Shown in pieces: positions 1 through 12,630 of a stretch of 64,000 nucleotides of DNA. The notes below the pieces were generated by a model. That model saw only the letters and a program-made list of their open reading frames with translations. It was not told the DNA's origin and did no database searches. The translations under genes and the position numbers were made by a program. Origin of the DNA: Neoceratodus forsteri (Eukaryota > Chordata > Ceratodontiformes > Ceratodontidae); assembly GCA_016271365.2 (NCBI GenBank), contig CM028136.1, forward strand, positions 470,950,001 through 471,014,000, given 5' to 3'. Within the stretch, counting starts at the first letter, position 1. The number at the start of each line of letters is the position of its first letter.

Positions 1-605
1 TTTCTGCCCATCAACCAGTTTACCACCCAGTTGACCAACTTCTGACCCACCTTGAGGCTACCCAGCTTATTTATCAATCTTCTATGTGGAACAGTGTCAA
101 AAGCTTTGCTGAAGTCAAGCTAGGCAACATCAACTGCTCCCCCTTGGTCCACCACTCTGGTTACCCAGTCAAAGAAATCTATGAGATTAGTTTGACAGGA
201 CCTTCCTTTTGTAAACCCATGCTGTCTTGGATCCTGTGCCCCTATGGATTCCAGGTGTTGCACTATCCTTTCCTTAAGGAGTTCCTCCATAATTTTGACC
301 ACTACTGAGGTAAGACTGACTGGTTTGTAGTTCCCTGCCTCATCCCTGCTACCACTCTTATGGATCAGGATCACATGAGCCCTTCTCCTGTCTTCTGGGA
401 CCTCTCCTGTGCTCAGAGACTCACTAAACAGTTCTGCTAATGGCTCTGCTAGTTCCACCCTTATTTCCTTTAGTACCCTGGGATGTATGCCATCAGGTCC
501 TATTGCCTTGTCCACCCTGAGCTTAGCGAGTTCTTGTAGGACCCTTTTTTTGTGAAGGGAGTAGTGCTCACCTCTCTCCCCCCCTGTGTTCATGGTGCTG
601 AGCAC
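1..605 (-). pseudogene. CR1-type LINE fragment, reverse transcriptase part (copy C)
   Basis: Minus-strand translation gives the fingers and palm part of a CR1 non-LTR reverse transcriptase: a GPDGIHPRVLKE motif, then HVILIHKSG, a degraded NYKPVSLTS (normally NYRPISL), QHGFTKGRSCQTNL and the palm motif LDFSKAFDTVPHRRL. An in-frame TAG at about 117-119 sits where a tyrosine normally precedes LDFSKAFD, so the frame is broken; coding similarity continues to base 1 and runs out of the window. The upstream (5') part of the ORF is missing beyond about 605, which is typical of 5'-truncated CR1 copies. The TPRT enzyme would nick DNA and prime cDNA synthesis, but this copy cannot make it. Family call is firm; the subfamily is not assigned. 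Confidence 0.9.
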
Positions 606-2330
606 AACACATAAAACACCCCAATTATATTGTACTTATCAGACGCCTAGCATGTAAATAATTCTATGTCACATTATTTCACATTTTAAGTCTTCATTCA
701 AAACATGCCATGAGCATAAATAACTTCCCCATTTTAATTTAAATGGACCACAATTGCTCTATGGTGCGTGGGAGAGGATCATTGGTTACAGTGTCCATCT
801 TCTGAAATGAAAACTACAGTATATTATTTTGCAATTGAAATTATTAAAACATATTAAAACTCTACAGCTTCTAAAAAATACCCATTTTAGTACTGTTTAT
901 GATAACTATCTAATACCTCATTGTTTTCACTTTTGCACATATTAATTTAAATAAATTGTTTTTCACCCATTAGAGCATTTGTAACACTTTTATTTTCATT
1001 TGCTATAATTACTTCATTACAGAACAAATGTACTGTACACATAAAGCACATAAAAGCCTTATACAGTTACATGTACTGCACTAACAGATCAATATTGGGA
1101 AGTATATTTGAATGCCAAAAAGGCTATAGGACAGCAGAAAGAAGATAATCTGAATTAATTCACAAAAGAATAATACTTAGCTGACTGCCATTGTTGGGTA
1201 AGTCCAGAAGGTAATAGTGGGGATTGATGGGTTCAGTAAGAAGTCAAATTCTACATTAATGTTTAAATTGTTTTGGAAATAGCTCTAGAACAAAATTAAA
1301 AAGGTAGAGCAATGCTCCAATATGAGCTTATTTTTAACATGTAAAGGTGACTTCTATCACAGTTGTTGCCTAAATGCAAAGAGTTCAAGTTTGACAGTGG
1401 CTGTATCAATTACTTTATTTTTAGTTTATATTTGGTAACCAGGTACAGTAGGCAGAAACCTGCCCATTTGCAAGCACGGGCAGGGAGGCAGTACAACTTT
1501 AGTAAGCATTAAGAATATAATATTTCAAAATGGATACAAAACAATGCACTGTAAATATTGCACTAGTTGGTGATAAAGCAATAGCACCAGCAAGTTGAAT
1601 TAAGGTACTGTACAGCTTAAAAAAAAATCTTAAAATTCATTTGTGAACTGAGTTACAACAATGACAAAGGAAAAGAATTTCAGAGCTTGACAGTGTTAAG
1701 GGTAAAATATCTCTTATCTTGTAATGTCCAGTTAAAGGGTGGTTTGTTAAAACATTTGTCCATTGCATGAGTACAGTAATCCAAAGAAAACAGGAAAGAC
1801 ATAATTACAACAGCAGCAAGGGCATGCCCAAGAAATATGTAAGATGACATTCAAAGGGCAATCATCCTACATTATTGTAATGGTCAGAATTGTGTTTTTT
1901 AAGAATTAGCAGCAAGAGCAAAGTGTCAGACTTTGTTGAGAATCACTCTGACTCTGCCCAGGGCACCCTCACCGGAATCAGAATAGATCAAAATGCCATA
2001 ATCAGTAAGAGGAAGAAGAAAAGCTTAAACAACCTCTGTGAATATTTTAAACCATGGGTTCATTCAAGTAAGAGAAAATGAATTTTTAATTGTTTTTTAC
2101 TCACAGAAAGTATCCCAGTACAGGAACAGAAGAAAAGTACATTGTAGAAATATTACCATGTATTACAGTCATAGCTGTAGACATGGTCATATATTTTAAC
2201 AACTTTACAATATTTCTAAAGATTCTCTCTGGTGGCCCAACAATGGTGCTGCAGGCAGGCAATGTATTTCTTCAGAAATATCACAAAATAAAATTGACTA
2301 TGCCAGTTCCTGCAACTGTAATACAGTACT
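606..2330. other. AT-rich intergenic DNA, no gene seen
   Basis: No reading frame here resembles a protein family and no RNA gene was recognised. Short open frames at 1890-2081 and 2090-2332 (+) have no recognisable motif. The only repeat recognised is a SINE-tail match at about 1418-1495, listed separately. Confidence 0.6.
1418..1495 (-). mobile_element. V-SINE-like 3' tail fragment
   Basis: The stretch TAGTTTATATTTGGTAACC followed by AGGTACAGTAGGCAGAAACC and the tail GCACGGGCAGGGAGGCAG parallels the 3' part of the SINE at 17260-17441, in the same orientation. The match is by eye over about 75 bases with several differences. It would be an old, strongly truncated copy of the same SINE family. 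Confidence 0.45.
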
Positions 2331-4668
2331 AAGAACAATCGGGCCTATGCACGATGCCAACGTGGGATGAGTAGGGGTGCATAGACAACATGCGGTGGTG
2401 CATACATATGATTTGCATGCATGCCTTAAGTGCAGGGCATGCACAATGCATGTGTAGGTGCCTGCATGCAGCTCTGTGGACACAATGCACTGTATGTATG
2501 TAGGGGTGCAGCTGCATACCACCGCATGCATGTGGCTGTTGTGTGAATTTATGATGCCATGTATGACACCCAGGTGCATGACACCAGGCACAGAAACATA
2601 TGCCAAGGGGAGGGCTGCCATAAGAGACCATGCAGCAGTGCCGAATGGCAGGTCAGCAGCCACAGGGCCTGATGGTGCTACCCAATGGGCACAAATAACA
2701 TTGCCACCAGAGTGGGTGGCATGACAAACCCTGGGCAGCCATGCGACAGCATTCAGGGTACAATGCAGTGTTTGGCATGGGTGGAGCGCCAGCCCAGGGT
2801 GCCAAAGGTCATGCAATAATGAGCCCCAGGGTATGCACACATGGTGTGCAGCTCAACCAGCACACAGCATGCTGAGCCGCACCAATGACAGTGATGTACA
2901 CCTCTGTGCCAACAGCCATGGCCACAGCACACCACATCCATCAGCAGCTTGGTGTGGCATGGCCACCATTACTATGCCCCGGTGATGCAGCCTATGGCCA
3001 CAGTCTGACAGTAGATACCATAGCAGCTGTATGCCTGTCCTCCATGCCAAGTTCTTGGTAGGTGTGCAGGCATGGCACACCAATGTGCCACTGCACAACA
3101 CCCCAGACAGCCAGGTTGGGGTGTTGCATGATGCGGATTCAGCTTGACCCCTAGCACAGCGGGTGCACACAGGCAGGCTGACATGGCAGCACTGTAGCCC
3201 ACACACACCGTGCATGTGGCTCACAAGCCCACGCACCCATGGGGCCCACCACCCTGCCAGTGGCATATGTTGTGCCACCATACACTGCCAACACACCTCC
3301 CTGCCCACACCCTGTCCTATGATGCAGGAAATACACCAGCGAAATATACAAAATGGCTTTATTTAAAACAACCTACAAAGAAAAGAGGCATGTTAGGCAC
3401 AAACAGTACAGCAATGTACTGTAGCACAACTGTGATCACTGTCCATGTATGGCCTTGTGCTGGTGCTTGTCTCTCTGGTATTCTCACATTGCCGGGCACT
3501 TCTCAGGCCCCACGGCCAATCCTCCTTGCTGCTGTCGCTCACGTCTGACCCTTGCACTGACACCATGCTCAGGTACACCATCACCATATGCCTGACTGGT
3601 CCCTTGCAGTGCTGCAAATGGAAAGACAGGTATGGTTAGGATGCATGCCATGTGTATAGCCCCAACACAGGTGTTGCCCCTGCTTGAGTACTGTCACCCC
3701 AGCATACCTCTTGACCATCCAGAACTGGAATCAGGGCCAATGCCAACACATATCAGAGACATAGCCCGGATCCAGGGACACAACATAAACAATGGTATTC
3801 AACACAATGCATGTCACTAGGACTAAGGGAAATACTGTGATATGCATTTACCGCTGATGCACATGGCCATGCACTGTAATGCCTGCCAGACTACCGTGCT
3901 GACAGCCCCCACTGTGTGAACATGTAAACACATGGTACAGAGGGGATGGGTGATGGATATCAGGCATAGTCAGGGACATCCTTGTGACACCAGGATGGTT
4001 TAAAGGTATGCAGGGTAGTACACCATGGCCAATACTCACCATTGACAGCACAGTAACCCTCCACCGATGAGTCCAGTTGGTGTTGCAGCACGGCTCGCCA
4101 TCTACTAACTCTTGAGTCATGTACCCAGGAAATGGCAGCTTCCATTACTGGTGTCTTCGGGAGGGGGATGAAAACCATCATGGGTGCCCCATCCGGCTGC
4201 TCCACCCAGTTAAATTCCAGTTGCTGTGGGCATCCCTGCTGGTCCTGTGTGGGAACAGAAGTATACTTTGATACCTTCCACAGGTGCTCCAGGAACTGCT
4301 CAAAACTGCCTGCTCCAGCACTTGCCAAAATTACAGGCAGTGTAGTGCACGATGCCTGACATTGGGCAGCATGGGCACATGTGCCAACAAGTGTCCACCA
4401 CCCATACTGCACCACCATGCATGTGCCCCACACCCCCTTAAAGGCACACACAGGTGTGTACAATGGGATAAAACAGATGAGCCAGGGCATGCATGGATAT
4501 CCGGAAATGGCACTGCGGCACAAGATGTGTCCCCTAGTGCTGCTGAGTGTGCACCTGCTCCATGAGGAGATGGTGCAGTGGAGGCATGCCCATCCCCGGC
4601 TCAGGATATTCAGACCATGACTGGATTCCACCACACTGCGGTAGATACACTGCATTGAGTGGTTCGGG

Positions 4669-5712
4669 TTGCTGTGGCCCATGATTAAATGTCTGTGTGA
4701 CATGGTCTGTGATGACATTGCCCCATGGACACACCAATCCAGGGCAATGACAGCCAAGATTAAGATGCTGTGTGCACTGGCATACCATGCTACAGGGTCC
4801 TTCCAGAGGGTGACCGGTGATACAGTCAGTGTATGCCAGTTGTCAGTGTCACAAGCCATGGCAATGGTCAGGGATGCCCTACTGGCAAATGTGCACACCC
4901 ACATCAGGTTTCTGATGGGGGATGCAGACATATGTTAGATGAAGCAGGCTTTTTATGACATGCATGGCATGCCCAATGTGTAAGGTGTGATTTATTGCAC
5001 CCATATCGCCACACTGGCACTGCCAAAGCAGGAGGAGGCATACAGGAACAGGAAGGGGTTCCACAGTGTGAATTGTCAAGTTGTGTGTGATGCGCATGGA
5101 ATATTCACCAATGTATGTGCAAAGTACCCTGGATCTTGCCATGACATGTACATTTTGAACACATCACACCTTGGTGCCATGCTCCATGCAGGGCGCATCA
5201 ATGGCTGGCTGTTGGATGAGTATAGATGCGGCACTCTGCATGTGACCACTGAGATGTTACATGATAACACTTGTGTGACACTGCTCTTTGTTCCCCACAC
5301 AGGTGACAGTGGATACCCACTGTGGCTGTACCTGATGACACCTATCCTGGAACCCACCTGTGCAGTCAAAGATGCCTACAACAATGTGCATAGGAAGACA
5401 TCAAACATTGTGGAGAGGACCATTGGCCTCCTAAAGATTCGGTTCTGGTGCCTGGGACATACCAGGGGGACAATCATGCTGTCCCAGGGAAAGGTCTGCA
5501 GGGTGTTCACAGTGTGTGCCATGCTTCATAATATGGCCCTGCATCCTAATGTGCCCATACTGGAGGCTCAACACCAGGATGGACCACCTGGTGATGATGT
5601 GGTGGAGGTGTGCCATGATCTGAAGATGGTTGGTGGATGCGCAGCATGGGCAACACTTGTGTGGGGCATGTTCCATCATTATCCTATTCACCAAGAGTGG
5701 CACTGGCAGTGA
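4669..5712 (+). pseudogene. HARBI1-like (DDE_Tnp_4) transposase relic
   Basis: Harbinger transposases cut and paste DNA with a D-D-E RNase H-like core. Visible blocks in order: ATGSFQRVTGD (helix-turn-helix side), CTHIATLALP, YRNRKGFHSVNCQVVCD, VCAKYPGSCHD, GDSGYP (second Asp, codon 5305-5307) and NIVERTIGLLKIRF (Glu codon 5413-5415). Damage: in-frame TAG at 4936-4938, TAA at 4981-4983, and the first catalytic Asp is TAT (Tyr) at 4993-4995. The family intron is also broken: the donor position reads ATGAGTAT instead of GTGAGTAT near 5216, while the acceptor ACACAG at 5297-5302 is kept, so the intron is read through. The N-terminus upstream of 4669 was not found. Family assignment is secure; activity is impossible. 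Confidence 0.88.
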
Positions 5713-6124
5713 CTGTTGTGAGGTTGTGTGAAGCCACAAGTGGATGCACTCCCATTACATATGTAAAAATGTGTTCAGGCATGCTGTGGCAGTTGTGGTA
5801 GAGCACAATGTGTGTGCAGCATATGGTATGGCTGGCAGGTGCATGATGATGATGCCTTGCACTGAGTACACTCATGCAGGGCAGGGCCTGCGACTGTTTG
5901 GCTAGTGTGGGTGTGTGGCTCATTGGCCAGCTTTTCTTTATAGGGTAGGGTGTGTTGGCAGGTGTGTCATGCATAGCTGGACTTGTCTAGATAGCATCCC
6001 TGGCTGTTCATGTGACACACCCAATGGCCACCTGGCCATGCACTGCCATGGTGCCTTGTGCCATTCAGGGTGTGCGGCAATGGCTGGGCAGCAGTCCCAA
6101 TATGTGTGGGTGAGCCATGTGCAG

Positions 6125-6255
6125 AGGAGGGGATGTGTGCATTGTGCTTGTGCTGTACATCATTGGAGTGTGCGGGGGGGGTGCATTGTGTTAGTACTGT
6201 ACATTACTGCAGTGTGCGGGGGGCACTATTTGTGCAGTACATCAGTGGAGTGTGC
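6125..6255 (+). repeat. three imperfect ~45-bp tandem copies inside Harbinger-1
   Basis: The block (TGCATTGTG...CTGTACAT...GGAGTGTGCGGGGG) occurs three times in a row with drift, each ending in AGTGTGCG followed by G-rich sequence. It lies between the two gene relics of Harbinger-1. Confidence 0.6.
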
Positions 6256-6729
6256 GTGGAAAGCAATGTCACTGTCCCTAAAAGTTGTTGTACTTCACCT
6301 GCAGCCAGGCAGAGGTGCATGTGCCCTGCCTCCTGGAGGCTGCCTGTTGTCTGATGTTGCCCTGGGGGCACCTGCTGCCAGGTGTCTGCTCTGTGTTCAT
6401 GTCCAGCATGGCATCCTTGGCCACAGGACCTTGGACTCCTGCCTGTCCCACCATGTCCCCCTCAGTGACCTCTGTGATCTGTCCCTGCACCCCCATGCTG
6501 TGTGCACCATCAGGGTGTATGTCAGCCAGTACTGAGTCCTGTGTCTAGGTTAAGTGGGTGCTGCCCGAATCACTTGACAGTGTCCCAGGAGTGTGCTGTG
6601 GGCTGGCTGTACCTGTGGCCACCAGTGTGTGTGATCTGGCCCATCACGGATGGTGTGTGGCAAATTTCATTCTGCAGTGTGGTCAGCCAGCCACTCAAGG
6701 GCATCCAAAATGCAATCTATGCCATAGCA

Positions 6730-8190
6730 CATGCCACTTACCTTGGAGGTCAAGGCAACCAGCACATCCATGCTGTGGTGCTGTTCCATGAGCTGGTTCA
6801 CTTTGAACTGTCACAGCTCCCAGTATCTGTCAGCCATAGTGGCATGCATACATTCCTTGCATTTCTCTGTCCAGGCACCCATCACAACAGCCTTCATTGT
6901 CATTGTCCTTGTGACCAGCAGATCACAACTGGCAGGGACCATGCTATCCAAAGGACACTGTTCCCACATCAGTTGCACTGGGCAGATGCCAGCCCAGTTG
7001 TGGCACTGCTGTGCCTGGCACCAGACGGTGTGCCAGTGTCCACAGCTGTCAAGCCCTCCTTTCCGGTTGGTGGCAGTCTCTTGTGAACCCTCGTCGGCCA
7101 CATTGGGGGTGCTGTCCACCTCCGTGTCTGTCTCCATTTGGGTCTTGCTGTCAAGCTCCATATCTGTGTGGGAAAGGGACATGTTAGAATGGCTGAGCCA
7201 GTGCCATGTGGTGGCACTCACAGGGCTGCATGGAGCATGGTTACTAGCCTGTGCAGTACTCCACCTGCCTGGTGTCATCATCTGCTTGCTGCATTGTTGT
7301 TGTGTCATGGTTAGAGATGTACACAAAATGGCAAATTTCATTACGCTAAATATTTTGTGAAATTCGCCCATTTGGTGAGAGTTTTCATGGAAGCAAAATT
7401 TGTAATTTTGTCCACAGAATGCAAAATTTCACCTTTTGCCACTTGTCCAGTGAAATTTTGCATTTCTCGTGTGAAATTCTGCATTTTGCACCCCGTGAAG
7501 TATTTCACATAACGGGCAAATTTCACAAAATATTTTGCATGGCAAAATTGCTGATTTTGCAGGAATTTGCCAGCAAAATATAATTTTGCAACATCTCTAG
7601 TCATGGTTTTGTGGTTCTTTCAGCTGTGTCCTGTGTACCTCACTGGATGGGGCTGTTGGGGGAACACAAAGCTGTTAGTACATGCCTGCAGGCATGGCAC
7701 ATGAGTATCCAAGCCCCACAACCACCTATGTACAGTCCATGTTGTCCACCTCTTCCACCTCACTGTGGACACCAACATCTGTTAGAGTGGCCACCACCAT
7801 CCTCTCCACTGGTGTGAGTTGGCTGTGCTCTCTGGGGGATCTGCCGCTGGTGCCCTGGCACATCTGTGAGGCCACCACAATCTTCTTTTTAGCCACAGCA
7901 TGCATGTCACACCTATTGCCACAGGGGACTGTGCCTCTGATCCGGCTGCATTGACAGTGCTCTGTATCTTGAGCCACAGTGGTGCCTTCACCTCAGCAGG
8001 TGTGCTCAGTGATTGTGACTCATACAGCTGCTGGTAATGTGTCTGGATGTCCATTACCATGGACACCACCTGGCCCACTGTAATGTTTGGGGCCCAGAGA
8101 TGGGTACTGCCTGTGTTCTCACCTGGCTGTGGTGCTCGTCGGCTGCATGGTCTTCCCTTTTGGGCTGCTCTGGTGGCAGGCTTCACTAGT
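6730..8190 (-). pseudogene. Myb/NAIF1-like Harbinger partner protein relic
   Basis: Harbinger elements carry a second gene encoding a Myb/SANT-like DNA-binding protein that helps the transposase enter the nucleus and bind the ends. On the minus strand, APLWLKIQSTVNAAGSE (about 7955-8010) matches the SANT helix region of the partner in Harbinger-2, and KKKIVVASQ...GTSGRSP...LTPVERMVVATL (about 7780-7890, another frame) matches the linker that follows it. The C-terminal half appears as DSMVPASCDLLVTRTMTMK...CMHATMADRYWEL at about 6811-6960. Reading frames shift between blocks, and a 288-bp hAT MITE is inserted at 7312-7599. Clearly non-functional; exon limits could not be set. Confidence 0.7.
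7312..7599. mobile_element. hAT-type MITE, 288 bp, TSD GTCATGGT
   Basis: Ends are TAGAGATGT (7312-7320) and its inverse ACATCTCTA (7591-7599). An exact 8-bp duplication GTCATGGT lies on both sides (7304-7311 and 7600-7607), as expected for hAT insertion. The interior is AT-rich and largely palindromic, with repeated AAATTTCAC/GTGAAATTT words. It encodes nothing, so it depended on a hAT transposase from elsewhere. It is inserted in the Myb-like relic of Harbinger-1. Confidence 0.93.
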
Positions 8191-8560
8191 CTGTGACACT
8201 CTCATTCTCAGCCATTCCCTATGTGGATATACCATGCATGCTTTTTTGTCTGTGTCAGTGTGCAGGGTGGGGACCATGTCCATATTTGGGGGGATCAAGG
8301 GGTGGCCCCATGTATGACTGGTATACAGTGTGCTGTGCAGACCACTACACAGCCTCCCCCAGTTCACCCCCTTTGTCCACTTGGCGAGCATGGGTGTACT
8401 TGTATGCCACATTGCAGGGGTGCCTTGCATGCTATGTAGTTGCACACCATGGTTACATTGATTTCAGACATAATTTCTGCTCCATCATGAATAGGTACCA
8501 ATATTTGCAATGTTACAATAGTGGAACATTCAGTGATAAGGTGTGTTAATAACAGTACAA

Positions 8561-9796
8561 GGGATGGGCAAGGTTGGAGTAACTCATTTTGCAAAGAACT
8601 TTGCAAAGTGTACCCAACTTTGCTTTGCACATGACATGCAGTTTTTGTCTGGGAAAGTGCCCACCTTCACCCATCAAAGGCTATGTGTAGTGACACTTCA
8701 TTGGTGAAGGTGTCTGTGAAGTACTATTACATGTAGTTTTCACCAGGTGAAGAAGCACTTCAGTAAAATCTACAAAATGTTTCTAGTGTAAAAAATAGTT
8801 TATAAACATGTAACTGACCCCAAACACACTATGACAAACTGTTCCTACCTCTATAACCACCACAAAGACCCTTATAAAGATATTACCCCAACCACATCAC
8901 ATTCTAGCACCCACCTTCCCCACAACCTCAGTGACATTTGTTAAAATATTCATAGACATCCCTTTATTCTCTTTCCCACTTGTGCCAAATTTGTAAAACA
9001 CATACCACCCCCCCACGTACCTTTCCACACCTCACGCCTATCCCACTGAGTCATACAAACTCTAGGAAATCCCCACCTAACAACCCTCTACTACACAACC
9101 TTCCTACTCCATTTGCACTGAATTTAAGGATAAATTGCAGTCTGACCTGTAAGAAAATGAATCCGTCCGACACTGAAGTGGGATGCCATCCCTTCTTGTT
9201 GTCCTGCCATAATTGTACATGTAACTATTTTTTATGGTGTTCTTTTTGGTCTCCATTGTAACCGAGCATTTACACAGTGAATTTTCCCAAATAAAATTGA
9301 ATTGAATTGAATAAATGAATGAATGGAGATGCTGTCATCTACAGTAGCATTTGATTTGTCACTTGTTAGTCAATCAGGTGTTATTAAATGTAAAGATTTC
9401 ATTGTCTTTTTCATTCTACAGCAGAGCACTGAAGATAGTGGGTGTCTGACCAGAGCACTGAACAGTTTTCATTTTTTACTGGTCAGAATGCAACTTAGCA
9501 TTTAATTTGGGGCTGAGGGATCTGGTCTTAGGTTCTGTAAATAAACTGGGATATTTTCATATACTTTTATCATGTGCATATAAAATCTAAACAACTGCTA
9601 AAATGCATTTACACTTACAGTACAGCTTCTGCTGAGAGCCCAGTGTGACTGATATCGGGTTGCAGCCTGCAGTAAGCGGTGTTGGCTCACAGTTTCAGCT
9701 TCAGATAGCTGTGAGGCTGTTTGACATTGTTCCATTTTTATAGCTGTGGAGGACCATGGAGAAGCAGACAGAGCAGGGTTTCTACATGCTATTTTT
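8561..9796. other. intergenic DNA with a LINE-like 3' tail, no gene
   Basis: No protein-like frame was recognised. About 9150-9325 (+) ends in AATAAAATTGAATTGAATTG and AATAAATGAATGAATGG, a (TTGAA)n/(TGAA)n tail resembling the 3' end of L2-group LINEs, so a short 3' LINE fragment is likely. The rest shows nothing further. Confidence 0.5.
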
Positions 9797-10889
9797 TAGA
9801 AACATAGAAACATAGAATGTGACGGCAGATAAGGACCACTTGGCCCACCTAGTCTACCCATTTTTCTACCAAACAGATAAGCTGCAGATCCTAGTTAACC
9901 AACAGCTTACTTCCTCCTACCCCCCACTAGGACTGCCTTATGTCTGTTCCATGCATTCTTGAATTGCCCCACTGTTCTTGACTCCATGACCTCCTCAGGG
10001 AGGATGTTCCATCCATCCACAACCGTCTCTGTGAAAAAATACTTTCTCACATTACCTCTGAGCCATCCCCCCCTCTATCTTCAAATTGTGCCCCCTTGTT
10101 CTTGCACATATCTTTTTCTGAAAGATGCTACCCTTTTGGACTTTGTTGATTCCTTGAGGTACTTGAACATTTCTATCATGTCCCCTCTCTCCCTTCTTTC
10201 CTCAAGGGTATACATGGTAAGCTCCTTTAGTCTTTCTTCATATGGCTTCTCTTGCAGACCATGCACCATTTTGGTTGCCCTCCTCTGGACAGCCTCTACT
10301 CTGTCTATGTCTTTGTGGAGATGGGGTCTCCAGAACTGCACACAGTACTCCAGATGGGGCCTCACCAACTATCTGCACAGAGGGATAACAACTTCCTGTT
10401 TTCTACTATTGATGCCTCTCCCTATGCATCCCAGTATCCCCCCAACCTTCCTTACTGCCTTCTCACATTGCTTGCCCACCTTTACGTCATCTGATATAAT
10501 TAACCCCAGGTCCCTTTACATTTTTACTGTTGTCAGTATATCACCCCCCATTGTGAATCTTCCCTTGGATTTTTGTTTCCTAGGTGCATTACCTTGCACT
10601 TCTTTGCATTGAATCTGAGCTGCCATACCTCTGACCATTCCTCCAACCTTGCCAAGTCCCTTCTCATCCTTTCCACTCCATCTTGTGTATCAACCCTGTT
10701 GCAGATCTTTGTGTCATCTGCAAGGAGACATACTTTTCTTCCAGTTCCTCTGCAATGTCACTTATAAAGACATTAAAAAGAGCCGATTCTAGTACTGAAC
10801 CCTGCGGTACCCCACTAGTAACCCTCCTTTCTTCACTGTGGACTTCATTTACTACTACCCTTTGCATCCTGTTGTCTAGCCAATTTATA
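9797..10889 (-). pseudogene. CR1 LINE, 3' part of ORF2 plus 3' end (copy A)
   Basis: The minus strand encodes the end of a CR1 reverse transcriptase: SGVPQGSVL at about 10790, ADDTKICN (YADD region, frame broken) near 10710-10730, then [22 protein letters not shown] and VQRRATKMV at about 10270-10365, [15 protein letters not shown] at about 10150-10190. It finishes in a short 3' UTR ending with ATTCTATG/TTTCTATG repeats at 9797-9820, the CR1 hallmark. It is 5'-truncated at about 10889. Several frameshifts separate the blocks, so it is dead. It is related to the copy at 33845-34787, which ends the same way. Confidence 0.93.
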
Positions 10890-12600
10890 GAAACATAGAA
10901 TACATTTTGTTTTATAAAAGGTATGATACCACTGCCTGAATGGTAGAAACCACTTACCTGTATTGGTATTGTTCATTGTGAAGCTTGTGGTGCTCTAGAT
11001 ACCTTCTTGTTATTGCATCATTTGACAGCGGTTTTCCAGACTTACTTGTGCTGCAGCTTCTTGGCCCTTGGTTTTCTGCTTGTCCTGTTTTTCTCCACAG
11101 GATACAGGAGTCTGAGGTGACCAAGGTAGAGGAGACTGCATGGAGGAAGAAGATTAGGAAAACTCTATGGGGAGCCATTGGCAGAATGCCAGAGGCATGA
11201 CTGTGGATGCTGGCCTCAGAAATAAGGAGCAACGCTTCTACAGAGAGGAGAGTTACTATATTTAATTGTATCTGTTATTGAGATTGCTTCTGGTCACATT
11301 ACTAAGGCTGACTCTCTTACTGAGTTAGTGTTTTCCTCTTGAATACATTGCATTCCTATGCTGAGACCAGCATTCTAAAATGTTCTACCTTTCTGTCTCT
11401 CCACAAGTTTTATTTTCCCACTGATGCTATTGTATTGTATTATCTGTATTTTAAAATGTTTTTTAATTTTTTAATTTTTACTAAACTTTGTTTTACCCTG
11501 GAGTTTCTCCCAGTTGAAGGATACAGTCACGTGTCCATGATCTTTAAAGCACAGGCACAGTGTTCAGTGGCTAGATTCACCACTTTTCCTGTAGCTATGT
11601 TGGAGGTGACTGTAGCAAGCCATTCTCGGCTCCCTTTGGTATACTAAGCTCTGTCATGTTTTAGCAAGATGTACCTCATAAGGTAAGTCTTTAAATTGAA
11701 TTTGTACATTTTTAGCCTGTGATACTGATAGCTCCTCTGATAGCATTGTGGGAGTCTTTAGGAGTAATTACTAGTTGATATTACCTAACTGTCATCAGTT
11801 AATGAACTTTTGTATGAGCAACTGTGTAGATTTGTATTGGTTATGGAGTGAAGACCAGATTTAATTTTTTTATTGCTTTATTTGTTTTTCTTTTTTGCAT
11901 GGCTAAGGCTATCATAACATCTTTAAGATATAATCCCCATGTGTTAGGTTGATTCCAATGTGATATTTTATACTAATATAAGGCTGAACACTTTTAATTT
12001 TTCAGATTATATATTTACATATCTTTTTTTTATTATCATTTCACCAGTGTATATGTCATCTGGTTGGCTGACTGGTTTTCAGAAGAACTACATTTATTTG
12101 ACCCTGAAAGAACCCCTTAGCCTCGAGATAAAAGACAACATACTGGTGGCCATATGCACTTGCAATATTGAAAAGACTTTACATGTGCCTGAATTCCTCT
12201 CCATTGAAGTATTTGGGGTTCCAGTGGTCAGTACTTGATTCTGGAATGATTTTCTGTTGGGGAATCTTTAGTCCAGTCAAGCTGTTGTTCCTGTAAAGAA
12301 CATTTTGTGCTTTTTACTGACTGTTTCAACTAGGAAATATAACCACACTGAAACAACAACACTTTTCCTGGGCCAGGCAATGTAGACTTTTAGACTTTGG
12401 GACGTTATATCCCTGGTTTAACAAACCTGTTAGACCTGAAACCTGCCTGTTATTTTAATTGCTCTATAGCTATTGTGTACCTTTAGTTTTGAGTGGATGA
12501 TGTTTTAATGATTCTTTTCCTACAGTCATTGCTATTTTAGGATTATCCTCAGATTTATCATAGATGCTTAACTTAGGAGCCATTTAGGATATTTCTTTTT
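10890..12600. other. AT-rich intergenic DNA, no gene seen
   Basis: Short open frames occur (for example 10985-11200, 11339-11647 and 11960-12238, plus strand), but none shows a recognisable motif, consistent codon structure or splice context. The 5' UTR of the LINE that starts near 12600 may begin within this stretch; its limit cannot be seen. Confidence 0.5.
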
Positions 12601-12630
12601 TGTACAGTCTGGTACTTTGTGTATACATAA

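Larger units (their letters stand above)
2330..8560 (+). mobile_element. decayed PIF/Harbinger transposon (Harbinger-1)
   Basis: Contains a HARBI1-like transposase relic on the plus strand (about 4669-5712) and a Myb/NAIF1-like relic on the minus strand (about 6730-8190). This convergent two-gene layout is typical of vertebrate Harbinger elements and is the same as in the 27464-33272 element. The DNA is dense in GTGCATG/GCATGC-like words and clearly differs in base composition from the AT-rich flanks, which sets the approximate limits. A possible left end is GGGCCTATGCACGATGCC at about 2341. No matching inverted end or 3-bp target duplication could be identified on the right, so both limits are approximate. 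About 2.3 kb upstream of the transposase has no recognised gene. Confidence 0.75.

Noticed and set aside
3960..4931. 323-codon open frame on the minus strand
   Set aside because: It runs antisense to the Harbinger-1 transposase N-terminus and through non-coding element DNA; composition is Cys/His/Trp-rich shadow-like and no domain is visible.
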